Assembly: GCA_016764115.1 (NCBI GenBank)
Contig: JAESSM010000008.1
Location: forward strand, 11,754 to 39,814
Direction of reading: 5' to 3'
Source: Bacteroidia bacterium
GTDB lineage: Bacteria > Bacteroidota > Bacteroidia > JAESSM01 > NORP286
Length of the DNA stretch: 28,061 nucleotides
A model generated the notes under the pieces. That model saw only the letters and a list, made by a program, of their open reading frames with translations. It was not told the origin of the DNA and did not search any database. Of the stretch, positions 1-9,100 are shown one piece after another; the first letter of the stretch is position 1; every line of letters starts with the position of its first letter. The position numbers and the translations under genes were made by a program.

Positions 1-429
1 TTTATTCCATACCTCTTTCCAAATGTTGATCACGGCATCAGGCATTTTACCTTTAGCAATGAGCTTTATATACTTACCACCGTTGAAAGCTTTACCAATT
101 AATCCTTCAGGAATAGTATCAAGTGAATTTACTTTACATCCGATAATTGCTGTGTACGCACCGGTATGATCTGATTCATAATCCGTGTAAATAGAATAAA
201 CATCATTGCTTATTTTATCTGGAATTTTTGAAATGATATTTTGAGAATAGAAATTATTCCACAACCGCCCCATATCAGTCATGGCCTGGTTATTTTCATT
301 TGTTGTAATCACAGAAATTCCAATTACTTTGAAGGAGTTTAATTGCATTTCACTGTCCATCTTTTTTGAATTATTGTTGCAAGAAAGAATACTGGGGGTT
401 AGCAGAATTAAAAGTATCGCGTTTCTCAA
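1..429 (-). CDS. Lipoprotein with integron-associated/GyrI-like effector-binding domain (partial)
   Basis: The reading frame is open from a TTG at 429, directly preceded by an in-frame TAA, to the window edge, so the C-terminus is missing. The first ~16 residues form a hydrophobic signal ending in LSC followed by NNN, a type II (lipoprotein) signal. The rest (VIGISVITTNENNQAM, then YTDYESDHTGAYTAIIGCKV, then IPEGLIGKAFNGGKY and IWKEVW) reads like the Cass2/YdeE small-molecule effector-binding fold related to GyrI and AraC effector domains. Here it has no DNA-binding domain and is membrane-anchored, so a ligand-binding role in the cell envelope is inferred. An ATG at 360 is an alternative start but would remove the lipobox. 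Family assignment is fairly firm; the ligand is unknown. Confidence 0.7.
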   Translation of the reverse strand, partial: MRNAILLILLTPSILSCNNNSKKMDSEMQLNSFKVIGISVITTNENNQAMTDMGRLWNNFYSQNIISKIPDKISNDVYSIYTDYESDHTGAYTAIIGCKVNSLDTIPEGLIGKAFNGGKYIKLIAKGKMPDAVINIWKEVWNK

Positions 430-461
430 TTTTTAGACAGTTAGTTACTTTGTAATATTAC

Positions 462-498
462 AAAAAAAAGGCCCAACAAATGTCAGGCCCTTTTAAAA
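462..498 (-). terminator. Rho-independent terminator
   Basis: On the minus strand an A-rich/GGGCC arm pairs with GGCC plus a run of T across a 12-nt loop, with one bulged base, and an eight-T tract follows. It lies about 20 nt after the stop codon of the exported protein gene at 519-1040 and separates it from the lipoprotein gene downstream. Confidence 0.65.
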
Positions 499-518
499 AA
501 AGTAGTTCACCGTAAATT

Positions 519-1040
519 TTAAGGGGTATTTAATGTGCCCTTCGTAGAGTTGTCTTTTGTAGCGATTTGGCTGTTGGTATAGAAACTGATCATACCTTTG
601 TCATCCATGTGATAGATTCCTGTTTCGGTTGTATAATTAATTGCGTCATCCTTGTAAACTAAAGTTCCGGCAACTGTTTTGAATTCCTCACCCTCCATTA
701 TAATTAATTTTCCATCAGGAGAAAAGAATGGGCTATTATCGAAATTCACTTCATGTCTATTGTCCATCGGCCTGTTATCTTTTTCAAATTCAATTGCCAA
801 TAATTTTTCATCCGGAAATGCTTGTTTAAAAAATACTACATGATCTCCTTCTACTATATTTTTCAACTTCAAACTTGGTTCTATAAATTGGATAAGCTCA
901 CCGGTTTTAGTATCCTCAATAACTCCGGATACTCCGTTTTCATAAACCGTAAGCACTTTTCCTCCAGATCCATATATTAGATTGGATACCAGCAATACGG
1001 TTGATAAAATGAATAGTCTTATATAGATGAAAAATTTCAT
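519..1040 (-). CDS. Exported protein, possible cold-shock/OB-like N-terminal fold
   Basis: This is a 173-residue protein with a Sec signal peptide (residues 1-24, MKFFIYIRLFILS..., ending near YGSGG). No family is recognised with certainty. The mature N-terminus (residues ~27-85) follows the spacing of a cold-shock domain: a first strand KVLTVYENG, then GVIEDTKTGELIQF, then IVEGDHVVF and a last strand LLAIEFE. It lines up position by position with the clear exported cold-shock protein at 23283-23606, although the RNA-binding aromatic residues are not kept. The C-terminal half contains FFSPDGKLIIMEGEEFKTVAG and a Thr/Lys/Asn-rich tail. A good promoter lies upstream (1067-1097) and a terminator downstream (462-498), so it is probably monocistronic. 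The fold is inferred; the function is unknown. Confidence 0.6.
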   Translation of the reverse strand: MKFFIYIRLFILSTVLLVSNLIYGSGGKVLTVYENGVSGVIEDTKTGELIQFIEPSLKLKNIVEGDHVVFFKQAFPDEKLLAIEFEKDNRPMDNRHEVNFDNSPFFSPDGKLIIMEGEEFKTVAGTLVYKDDAINYTTETGIYHMDDKGMISFYTNSQIATKDNSTKGTLNTP

Positions 1041-1066
1041 TAATAGATGGGGGTTGAAACCAGTTG

Positions 1067-1097
1067 CAAAAATATAGAATAATATTCAATAAAACAA
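1067..1097 (-). promoter_or_regulatory. Bacteroidota-type promoter of the 519-1040 gene
   Basis: On the minus strand a TTG (1097-1095, inside TTTTG) is followed after 20 bp by TATTTTTG (1074-1067), matching the -33 TTG / -7 TAnnTTTG consensus of the Bacteroidota housekeeping sigma factor. The -7 box lies 27 nt upstream of the ATG at 1040. Confidence 0.55.
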
Positions 1098-1296
1098 AAT
1101 GAATTTAAAATTATATTTCAATGGATAATTTAAATACAGAATGTTTATTGATTATTAACTCCCAATACGGAATAAAAAACCTTTAGTTTCAAAAAGCGAT
1201 ATAGAATTTGATACTTAATTTTAAGTGTCTGAAAAAGAGGTAGTTATGGATTAATAATGAATTCGATGACCAAATGAAATTACTAGTTGGTTAAAT

Positions 1297-1355
1297 GTCA
1301 GACTGAGCGGAGTCGAAGTCATCAAGGTCTATATTTCGACTCCGCTCAATATGAC
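1297..1355. repeat. Palindromic intergenic repeat
   Basis: TGAGCGGAGTCGAA (1304-1317) is perfectly complementary to TTCGACTCCGCTCA (1335-1348), and outer GTCA/TGAC arms extend the stem. It is far more GC-rich than its surroundings. Sequences of this type are, from memory, interspersed in many Bacteroidota genomes between genes. It may end the transcript from the gene at 1391-2299, but it has no U-tract. Confidence 0.7.
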
Positions 1356-1390
1356 CTGGTTTTTCAATGCGGTGTAATTAGGACAACGGG

Positions 1391-2299
1391 TTAATAATAG
1401 GCCATTTTCATGCAATACACACTACCTCCTGACTTCATGAACTCTGTGGTTTGTAATTCAATAACTTCAAACCCGTGATCAATAAGAACCTCTTTTGTTG
1501 TGGTAGTTCCTTTTTGAATAATAGCAACTTTAGCACTTGAAGTGATACAATGGGTGTTAAGACTAAAAAAGTTAATTGCCTCTTTCTCCGGAATATCTAT
1601 CACTTCATTGAATAGTGAATGGATTAGATCAATTGCCTTATTCGAAAAAGCTGAACTGCACAGAAGAACTGTGTTTTCAGAAACAGGCAAAAAACAAGTA
1701 TCTAAATGGTAGAAATACTCATTTATTAGTCGCAATGAAATAATAGGAACTTCTAATAATGATGAGATTTCCTTAACTGCATTTTCGGAAGTTCTTTGTC
1801 CATTTCCAAGGTATATTAATTTTTTACTGGGATGAGGGATAGCATCACCCATGCCTTCAAAACAATCGGTATTATTTAGTAGCAAAATTTGGTATCCAAT
1901 GGATTCAAAAAATGAACTGAAATGTATTATTTCATTTTGTCTGGACATATGTCTCATTTTAGAAAGAACCACCACGTTTGATCCATCATTCAATATCCAT
2001 GGAAATGTTTGATTGGCACAAAATACCATATCCTCACATTTGGGATCACTATCCAGAACAGTTATATCTTCAAGAATGTTCTTATCGGCAAGTTCTTCAT
2101 AGGTGCTTCTTAAATTGTTCCACTGATCAATTGCAACTTCTTTGTCGAGATCAACGGAAAGGTTCGTAAAAGGGTTTTTGGAATCCTTGATCTGAAAATG
2201 GTCAGGAGTACTTAATAAAATATTTAATGGCTCTGGGCGGGTCGGAAGATCTTGGAGGTTAAAATCTATTTCATCTTTACTGAAGTAAGTCAGTTTCAT
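1391..2299 (-). CDS. Amidinotransferase / arginine deiminase superfamily hydrolase
   Basis: This 302-residue protein belongs to the guanidino-group-modifying superfamily (dimethylarginine dimethylaminohydrolase, amidinotransferase, arginine deiminase). Visible signatures are NQTFPWIL (residues 96-103), the acidic motif FEGMGD (147-152), the catalytic His region YHLDTCFLP (His198, Asp200), and the C-terminal nucleophile in SGGSVYCM (Cys296). All three catalytic positions are present, so it should be active on an arginine- or citrulline-like substrate; which one cannot be told. No signal peptide is present, so it should be cytosolic. The neighbours to both sides are small unrelated proteins and give no pathway context. 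It could follow the ctlX-type annotation used for Bacteroidota homologues. Confidence 0.85.
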   Translation of the reverse strand: MKLTYFSKDEIDFNLQDLPTRPEPLNILLSTPDHFQIKDSKNPFTNLSVDLDKEVAIDQWNNLRSTYEELADKNILEDITVLDSDPKCEDMVFCANQTFPWILNDGSNVVVLSKMRHMSRQNEIIHFSSFFESIGYQILLLNNTDCFEGMGDAIPHPSKKLIYLGNGQRTSENAVKEISSLLEVPIISLRLINEYFYHLDTCFLPVSENTVLLCSSAFSNKAIDLIHSLFNEVIDIPEKEAINFFSLNTHCITSSAKVAIIQKGTTTTKEVLIDHGFEVIELQTTEFMKSGGSVYCMKMAYY

Positions 2300-2337
2300 C
2301 TGTTTATTTCTTGATTTTTAGTGGTCAGATGGAACTC

Positions 2338-2772
2338 TTATGTTTTACCTTTTCCCCAGCAATCACATTTATAATTCTTATTAAGATCAATTGCACTTGA
2401 AACCCTTGTTTCATTATCACAACTGAGATATGTTACTCGAATTAGTTTTCCATCAGCAGTTTTCCCTTCCAAAATATACGAAGGGCATGGTTCAGCTACC
2501 GGGCTTTTTTCGTTGAAATTAAAATTACCATTCTGCAGTAGTTGCTTCACATCTTTTTCAGATATATTTCTGCAATCCACTCGACATTCAGCATTTTTGG
2601 AATATGTTAGGGGGTTGGCCTGCAAAACTTTAAGAACTTCTTTTTGTTCTTCGGTTGTTAGTTTAATATCATCATTTCTTAAGGTTTTAATGGTAAATAC
2701 TATAATCAAGCCCATAAATACACCGGATAGGTATATCATTAATCTATGTAAAAACTTCTTTGAAATATTCAT
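2338..2772 (-). CDS. Membrane-anchored DUF4258-like protein
   Basis: This 144-residue protein has one N-terminal membrane anchor (residues ~12-29, LMIYLSGVFMGLIIVFTI) and an extracytoplasmic domain. The domain has the pattern CRVDCRNISEKDVKQLL, then PCPSYILEGKTADGKLIRV, then CDNETRVSSAIDL and the terminal CDCWGKG. This cysteine-rich layout matches Bacteroidota DUF4258 proteins, whose function is not established. Six cysteines lie in the exported part, so disulfides are likely. Its stop codon lies 38 bp upstream of the start of the 1391-2299 gene on the same strand, so the two may be co-transcribed. Confidence 0.65.
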   Translation of the reverse strand: MNISKKFLHRLMIYLSGVFMGLIIVFTIKTLRNDDIKLTTEEQKEVLKVLQANPLTYSKNAECRVDCRNISEKDVKQLLQNGNFNFNEKSPVAEPCPSYILEGKTADGKLIRVTYLSCDNETRVSSAIDLNKNYKCDCWGKGKT

Positions 2773-2859
2773 AATGAATGATGCTAATATACGAATAGCT
2801 TATAGCAAATAGACAATAGTAATGAATTAACGATTTTACGAATCATCGAATACACGATG

Positions 2860-3423
2860 CTAGTTTAGAGAAGGATCTTCTGGAAAATTGGCAATAATGG
2901 CATATTCATTACCCATAGTTTTTAATACATTGGTCCAAAGGCCTTCAGGATTTTCTAGAAAGCAGTGTTCCTCTCTTGCAGAAGTTAACATCCAGGATTT
3001 TTCTTTCAGTTCATGTTTCAACTGATCAGGTCCCCATCCTGAATAACCAATAAAGAATTGAAAATCTGAGGGGTCAACCTGTTTGTTTTTCATTAAAATT
3101 TTAAGAGCTTCAAAATTTCCACCCCAATAAATACCTTTGGTTATCTCTATGCTTCCCTCAAGTGCATCGCCTGTTCTATGTAAGTAGTGTAATGTGTCAG
3201 GCTCAACAGGACCTCCATAATGTAGCTTTGAATCAAAATGGGGAAGATCATCCATAACATCAGTAATTGTCATATCCAACTGGCGATTCAAAATGAATCC
3301 AACACTTCCTTTTTCATTATGTTCGGTGAGCATTATTACTGTTCTTTTAAAACTAGGATCCGGAAGAAATGGCTCTGATATCAATAATTTACCTGTACCC
3401 GGCTTAACTGGCTGTCCTTTCAT
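2860..3423 (-). CDS. YqgE/AlgH family protein (UPF0301)
   Basis: This 187-residue protein has the family's defining opening GKLLISEPFLPDPSFKRTV followed by GSVGFILNR, and the C-terminal signature FFIGYSGWGPDQL with a hydrophobic tail motif. The length is normal for the family. The molecular role of YqgE/AlgH proteins is poorly understood; some homologues have been linked to alginate regulation, which is unlikely to apply here. It is cytosolic and divergent from the MATE gene across a 165-bp gap. The identification is firm, the function is not. Confidence 0.9.
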   Translation of the reverse strand: MKGQPVKPGTGKLLISEPFLPDPSFKRTVIMLTEHNEKGSVGFILNRQLDMTITDVMDDLPHFDSKLHYGGPVEPDTLHYLHRTGDALEGSIEITKGIYWGGNFEALKILMKNKQVDPSDFQFFIGYSGWGPDQLKHELKEKSWMLTSAREEHCFLENPEGLWTNVLKTMGNEYAIIANFPEDPSLN

Positions 3424-3525
3424 GTGTTTATAATATGTTTTTAGCTGTCACATGGAACTTGTCATGCTGAAATAATAGTCCCCTGTGTGTGAAAGTGTTG
3501 GGCATGGACGTTTCGTCTAATTAGA

Positions 3526-3533
3526 TATATTTG
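3526..3533 (+). promoter_or_regulatory. -7 promoter element of the MATE gene
   Basis: TATATTTG matches the Bacteroidota -7 box TAnnTTTG. A TTG lies at 3498-3500, 25 bp upstream, a little further than the usual 19-21 bp. It is the only good candidate in the divergent gap and would drive the transporter and response regulator genes. Confidence 0.45.
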
Positions 3534-3588
3534 TAATTGCCCGAAGTAAAACTATTCTGAGTTAAAAAACAAGAACCTAAAGTACTTT

Positions 3589-4920
3589 TTGGAATTAAAG
3601 CTTACATATAAACAAATTTGGCAGATTGCTTACCCAATGATATTGGGTAGTGTGGCACAGAACATAATCAATGTTACTGACACCGCATTTCTAGGAAGAG
3701 TAGGAGAAATAGAACTTGGAGCTGCTGCCATTGCCGGGCTATTTTATTTTGCCATTATAATGATTGGCTGGGGTATGGGGAGTGGAGCACAAATTATTAT
3801 TGCCCGGAGATATGGTGAAAAAAAATACCTTGATATCGGTAAAGTATTCGATAACAGTTTGTTTTTGATGATAGGACTGGCGGTGATCACATTTTTTGTA
3901 ATGTACTTTTTATCACCTATTCTACTTGGCTATGTATTAAAATCAAATGATATTCATATCGCCAGTTCAGCATATTTAAATGTAAGATCGTGGGGTGTAT
4001 TGTTTGCGTTAACAAACGTTGTGTTCAGAGTCTTTTTTGTGGGTATTGCAAGTACTTCAGTCATCTCATGGACTACCGGAATAATGGCTCTTATCAATGT
4101 GGTGCTTGATTACATTTTCATATTCGGACATTTTGGAGCCCCTGAAATGGGGATTCAGGGTGCAGCTCTTGCTTCCGTAATTGCAGAAATCTCTGCAACA
4201 CTCATTTTTATCATCTATATGTATAGCAAATCCAAGTTCAAAATATTTGGATTATTTCAATTTGATGAAATAAATAAAAAGTTAGTAAAATTGATCTTGC
4301 GTGTGTCTTATCCTATAATGATACAGCACATCATTTCTCTTGGAGGATGGTTCTTATTCTTTCTTATTATAGAAAGGATGGGTGAGCACGAATTGGCAAT
4401 TTCAAATATAATTAGAAGTGTCTACATGGTTTTTATGATACCTACCTGGGGATTTAATGCTGCAGTGAATACTATGGTTAGTAATTTTCTTGGACAGAAG
4501 AAAAATGAGGCTGTTTTGAAAGTGGTGAAAATGAATGTATTTCTTAGTTTGGTATGTTCTTTGATAGTTGTTCAGGTAAGTATATTTTTTCCAAAAGAGA
4601 TTATTTCGATTTTTACAACCAATGAAATGATCATCAATGACGGAGTTTATACCCTTTATGTTTTAAATTTAGCAATAGTTTCTTTATCAATTTGCTGGGT
4701 TATGTTCAATGCAGTTTTAGGAACAGGAGATACCAAAATAGCTTTAAAAATAGAAGTAATTTGCATTACAGCTTATTTACTTTACGCATATTATATTACA
4801 CTAGTACTTGAATGTTCATTAGAAATTGCCTGGACATCTGAAATGGTTTACATTTGGTTGATGGGTATATTCGCATATATTTATTTAGTGAAAGGAAATT
4901 GGAAGAAAATTGAAGTGTAA
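3589..4920 (+). CDS. MATE family multidrug/cation antiporter
   Basis: This 443-residue polytopic membrane protein has about 12 hydrophobic segments in two homologous halves. The N-terminal motif PMILGSVAQNIINVTDTAFLG is typical of the MATE family, and the second half repeats the pattern from SYPIMIQHII onward. MATE proteins export cationic compounds in exchange for Na+ or H+. The start is a TTG at 3589; no in-frame ATG occurs between it and the upstream stop at 3547-3549, so TTG is the best choice. The sigma-54 regulator gene begins 28 bp after the stop codon, suggesting one transcript. Substrate is unknown. Confidence 0.9.
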   Translation: MELKLTYKQIWQIAYPMILGSVAQNIINVTDTAFLGRVGEIELGAAAIAGLFYFAIIMIGWGMGSGAQIIIARRYGEKKYLDIGKVFDNSLFLMIGLAVITFFVMYFLSPILLGYVLKSNDIHIASSAYLNVRSWGVLFALTNVVFRVFFVGIASTSVISWTTGIMALINVVLDYIFIFGHFGAPEMGIQGAALASVIAEISATLIFIIYMYSKSKFKIFGLFQFDEINKKLVKLILRVSYPIMIQHIISLGGWFLFFLIIERMGEHELAISNIIRSVYMVFMIPTWGFNAAVNTMVSNFLGQKKNEAVLKVVKMNVFLSLVCSLIVVQVSIFFPKEIISIFTTNEMIINDGVYTLYVLNLAIVSLSICWVMFNAVLGTGDTKIALKIEVICITAYLLYAYYITLVLECSLEIAWTSEMVYIWLMGIFAYIYLVKGNWKKIEV

Positions 4921-4948
4921 AAAATATTTTAATTAAAATCAGGGAAGC

Positions 4949-6139
4949 ATGGCGAAGTTATTGTTGATAGATGATGAAAAGAGTATTCTTAATACTTTAA
5001 GGGAAATACTTGAGTACGAAAAATATGAAGTTGATGAAGCATCTAATGGCAAGGATGGCTTAAAGAAGATAAAAGAGAACCAATATGATGTAGTGTTATG
5101 TGACATCAAGATGCCTCTGATGGATGGTATAGAAGTATTAGAAAACGCCAAAGAATTTAGCCATGATACTCCAATTATAATGATCTCAGGCCATGGAACA
5201 ATTGAAACTGCGGTAGAAGCAGTTAAAAAAGGAGCTTTTGACTTTATCACAAAACCGCCGGATCTAAATAGACTTTTGATCACTATTAGAAATGCGCTGG
5301 ACAAGTCTACCCTAATTACTGAAACGAAAGTATTGAAAGGAAAGGTTTCAGGAGTAAGAGAAATACTAGGTGAATCTAAGGCTATCAGTTTAATCAAAGA
5401 AACAATTGATCGGGTGGCTCCTACAGATGCGCGAGTTTTAATAACCGGTGAGAACGGTACAGGTAAAGAGTTGGTAGCTAGATGGCTGCATGGTAAAAGT
5501 AACAGGGCCGATAAACCACTAATTGAGGTTAACTGTGCGGCTATTCCTTCAGAATTGATAGAAAGTGAATTATTTGGTCATGAAAAAGGATCGTTTACTT
5601 CTGCAATAAAACAACGAATAGGAAAGTTTGAACAAGCAAACGGGGGCACTCTATTTCTAGATGAGATAGGAGATATGAGCTTATCTGCGCAAGCAAAAGT
5701 ATTAAGAGCTTTACAGGAAGGTTTAATAACCAGAGTAGGGGGAGAGAAAGCAATAAAAGTTGATGTGCGAGTAATTGCAGCAACAAATAAAAATCTTAAA
5801 AAGGAAATTGACAGAGAAACATTTCGGTTAGATCTATATCATCGGTTAAGTGTAATTGAGATTGAAGTTCCATCTTTGAATAACCGTAAAGAAGATATAA
5901 AGATTCTTGCTGAAAGCTTTATGGAAGAAATTTGTACTGATCAGGGAATGCCCGTTAAGAAATTCTCTAAAGATGCTATCAAGCAATTTGAAAAGATCAA
6001 TTGGACAGGAAATATAAGGGAGCTTCATAATATTGTTGAACGACTCATCATTCTTGGCTCCGATGTAATTACTGGTAAAGAAGTAGTTACTTACACGAAC
6101 TCCAACATAGGGGCAGCAACAAATAATAAACAAAAATAG
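4949..6139 (+). CDS. NtrC-type sigma-54 response regulator lacking a DNA-binding domain
   Basis: This 396-residue regulator has a receiver domain (acidic pair D8-D9, phosphoacceptor D52 in CDIKMP, S80, K102) and a sigma-54 AAA+ domain with Walker A GENGTGKE (167-174), Walker B GGTLFLDEIGD (232-242), FRLDLYHRL (292-300) and WTGNIREL (352-359). Two things are odd. The sigma-54 contact loop reads GSFTSA (214-219) instead of GAFTGA, keeping the key FT. The protein ends about 40 residues after the AAA+ lid with no Fis-type helix-turn-helix, where family members usually run to 440-480 residues. It may act without site-specific DNA binding. It follows the MATE gene by 28 bp, has a purine-rich AGGGAA just before its ATG, and is convergent with the large kinase gene. 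Confidence 0.9.
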   Translation: MAKLLLIDDEKSILNTLREILEYEKYEVDEASNGKDGLKKIKENQYDVVLCDIKMPLMDGIEVLENAKEFSHDTPIIMISGHGTIETAVEAVKKGAFDFITKPPDLNRLLITIRNALDKSTLITETKVLKGKVSGVREILGESKAISLIKETIDRVAPTDARVLITGENGTGKELVARWLHGKSNRADKPLIEVNCAAIPSELIESELFGHEKGSFTSAIKQRIGKFEQANGGTLFLDEIGDMSLSAQAKVLRALQEGLITRVGGEKAIKVDVRVIAATNKNLKKEIDRETFRLDLYHRLSVIEIEVPSLNNRKEDIKILAESFMEEICTDQGMPVKKFSKDAIKQFEKINWTGNIRELHNIVERLIILGSDVITGKEVVTYTNSNIGAATNNKQK

Positions 6140-6142
6140 ACT

Positions 6143-9100
6143 TTATGATCTTGTTGGAACAGATTCTTCAACGGGCTTACTAGGGAAGCTGATATTAAAT
6201 TTTGCTCCTTTATCGGGTTTACTGTCAGCAGTTAAAACACCACCATGACGAACCACAATTTTTTGACATATAGCTAAACCAATTCCACTACCCTCATATT
6301 CACTTTGACTGTGCAGTCTTTGAAACGGCTTGAATATTTTATCCAGATACTTATTATCAAATCCAATACCGTTATCCTCAACAGTTATCTTATAAAAATT
6401 CTCAACGTTTCCATTGCAGGAGACTTTCACTTTAGGTGGACGATCTTCAGCATGGAACTTTAATGCATTAGATATAAGGTTTTGAAACAGCTGATGTAAT
6501 TGAATTGGATCTCCAATTATAACCGGTAAATCCTTATGTGTAATTTTACCTTTAGTTTCCTTAATACGTACTTCCAAATCTCCAATAATTTCATCAATTA
6601 GTGTTCCTAGATCAACTTTTTCAAAAGGCTTGGCTTGGGTTGTTACCCTTGAATACATCAAAACATCATCAATTAAATGCTGCATACGAATAGTGGATGC
6701 TCTTAAACGGTCAAAGAAAAACTGTCCTGATTCGTCAAGTTTATCTTTATACCCACTGATAATTCTATCACTATAAGTCATTACCTTTCTTAAAGGTTCT
6801 TTTAGGTCGTGGGAGGCAACAAAGGCAAATGTTTGTAACTCCTGGTTACTTCTTTCAAGTTCTTCTGCGTATTCCTTTAATTGCTGTTCTGCAACTTTGG
6901 TTTCCGTAATATCAATATCAATAGATACAAAATTCTGGAAGTTGTTCTTTTCATCAAATACGGGAGTAATATTTGTTAGTACCCATATTTTATCACCTGA
7001 TTTTTTATAGTTTTCAACTTCATATATAAGTGGTTCATTATTTACACGGCAACTGTCTAGCATTTTCTTGAATTCACTTTCATTTTGGTTGTCTTCTCTT
7101 CTTAACACAGAACCTCCAAAAGTTCCAACTGCCTCGTTATATTCATATCCCGTGATTCTCGTGAATGCTTCATTTACCCATTCAACCTTACCATTGATAT
7201 CAGAAATTATTATCGCGTTATCGGTTTTACTTGCCACCAGCGAAAGTTTTTCAAGCTCTTTTTCATTTTTCTTTCTTTCGCTAATATCACGCATCATACA
7301 AAGCACTTCGTTAGTACCGCTCATAACCAGCCTAACTTCATAATCAATAATTCCATAATTGGCATCTACCTGACATTCAAAAAGTTGTAGCTGTTTCGTT
7401 TTTAATGTTGTTTTAATGTTCTCTATAAAAATATTGACTATTTCTTTTGAAAAAACCTCTGATACGTCATATATAAACTCACTCTTCTTATCCTTGATAT
7501 TAAATCTATTTTCATCAAATACCTTAAAATCAATGAACTTTCCTGACTTGTCAATCCTGAACATCATATCAGGAATAGCTCTAAGCATTGCAGAATTTCG
7601 AATGTTGCTTTGTTTTAGTTCCTGTTCGATCCTTTTTCTTTCCGATGTATCCCTCATAAAACATATCATTGTTTCGGGTGAACCGGGTGCCGCTTCAGGT
7701 TTAGATATAGTTATTTCGATATAAAATTCTTTTTCTTCTTTGGTTGTTCCTATTATCTCTCCGCGCCAGTTTCCGAATTTTTCAAGTGATTCAAAAACAT
7801 CATCCCATTTCATTACACGACTATCGAAACGAAGGAAATTCTTGAGCTTCATTTCTCGAAATTCTGATCGGGAATATTGAAAAAAGGAATGGGCAAGGTC
7901 ATTACCTTCTTTAATGAATCCTTCATCGTCCAATACAAAGATCATATCATACTGAGCGTTGTTTACCAGATAGGCCAACTGTTCTGCTTTTTGTTTTTCC
8001 TTGGCAAGGTCTATATATGCTTTTTCCAGTTTTTTCTTTTGGTTTTTTATTTGCCTTGTCCTTGATGAGACTTCATCTTCCAATATTTTATTGACGTTTT
8101 CAACTTTCTTTACCCGGTATTTAATGAACAAGAACAATAACACTATAATGGTAACGGCTGACAGATTGATAAACCACCATTTTCTCCAAAAAGGTGCAAT
8201 AATTTGAAAATTATAAGTTGCGGGAATAGTATTCCATAACCCATCGTTATTACAGGCAATAACGTTAAAAGCAAAATTTCCAGGTGGTAGGTTAGAATAA
8301 GTAGCAAATGGATTATCAGTGATGGGCGACCAGTCATCATCAAAGTTTTCCAACTTATAACGATATCGCACCTTTTCAGGAACGGTTAAACTTACTCCAG
8401 CGAAATCGAAACTGATGTGGTTTTTATCGAATTCAAACACGCCATCATCAGGTATATCAAGAATATCATAAAACAACCTTACTTTGGTAATATTTGTTTG
8501 TGGTTTGACAATATTTGATTTATCAATAGTTGTGTTGTACTTAATGGCTCCTCCTATAGTTCCGAACCATAGATCACCGTTTTTGTCTTTGAAACCACCA
8601 TTTTGATTGGTTTCAACTCCAGCAAATCCTTCCAGTTTCCCGAAATGTTTAATAACAATTCTTCCATTTTCTAAATACTCATTGACATTAAGCTGATCCA
8701 ATCCTAAATTTGAGCCTATCCATAAATTATTCTGATCATCAAATAATATTAGTACCACGTTATCTGATGTTAGTCCTGCTTTTGCAGAAATGTTGATCAA
8801 ATCATGAGTAACTGAATTCAACATATAAACACCACCCCCATAGCTGCCAAACCATATATTTCCACTTGCATCCTCCTTAATTGTAATTATCAAAGAGTTA
8901 TTCAGACCGTCTTCTTCTGTGATATTTTCAAATAAAGAAATGTTTTTATCAGGGTTTTTACTGTATGTAAACAATGAATCTAAATGTGGGATTAATTTAG
9001 ATAATCCACCCTCTGTTGCGAACCATAAGTTGTTTTTACTGTCTAATAATATACTTCTAACGGCATCACCTGCTAGTCCATGTATTTTGGAATAATTAAT

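Larger units (their letters stand above)
1041..1390. other. Intergenic region with promoter and palindromic repeat
   Basis: No coding frame is credible in these 350 bases. They hold the promoter of the gene to the left and, at 1297-1355, a palindromic repeat that lies just downstream of the amidinotransferase-like gene. The rest is AT-rich with no clear signal. Confidence 0.6.

Noticed and set aside
7068..8207. Plus-strand frames opposite the large kinase gene
   Set aside because: They are antisense shadows of PAS and coiled-coil coding sequence with no independent features.
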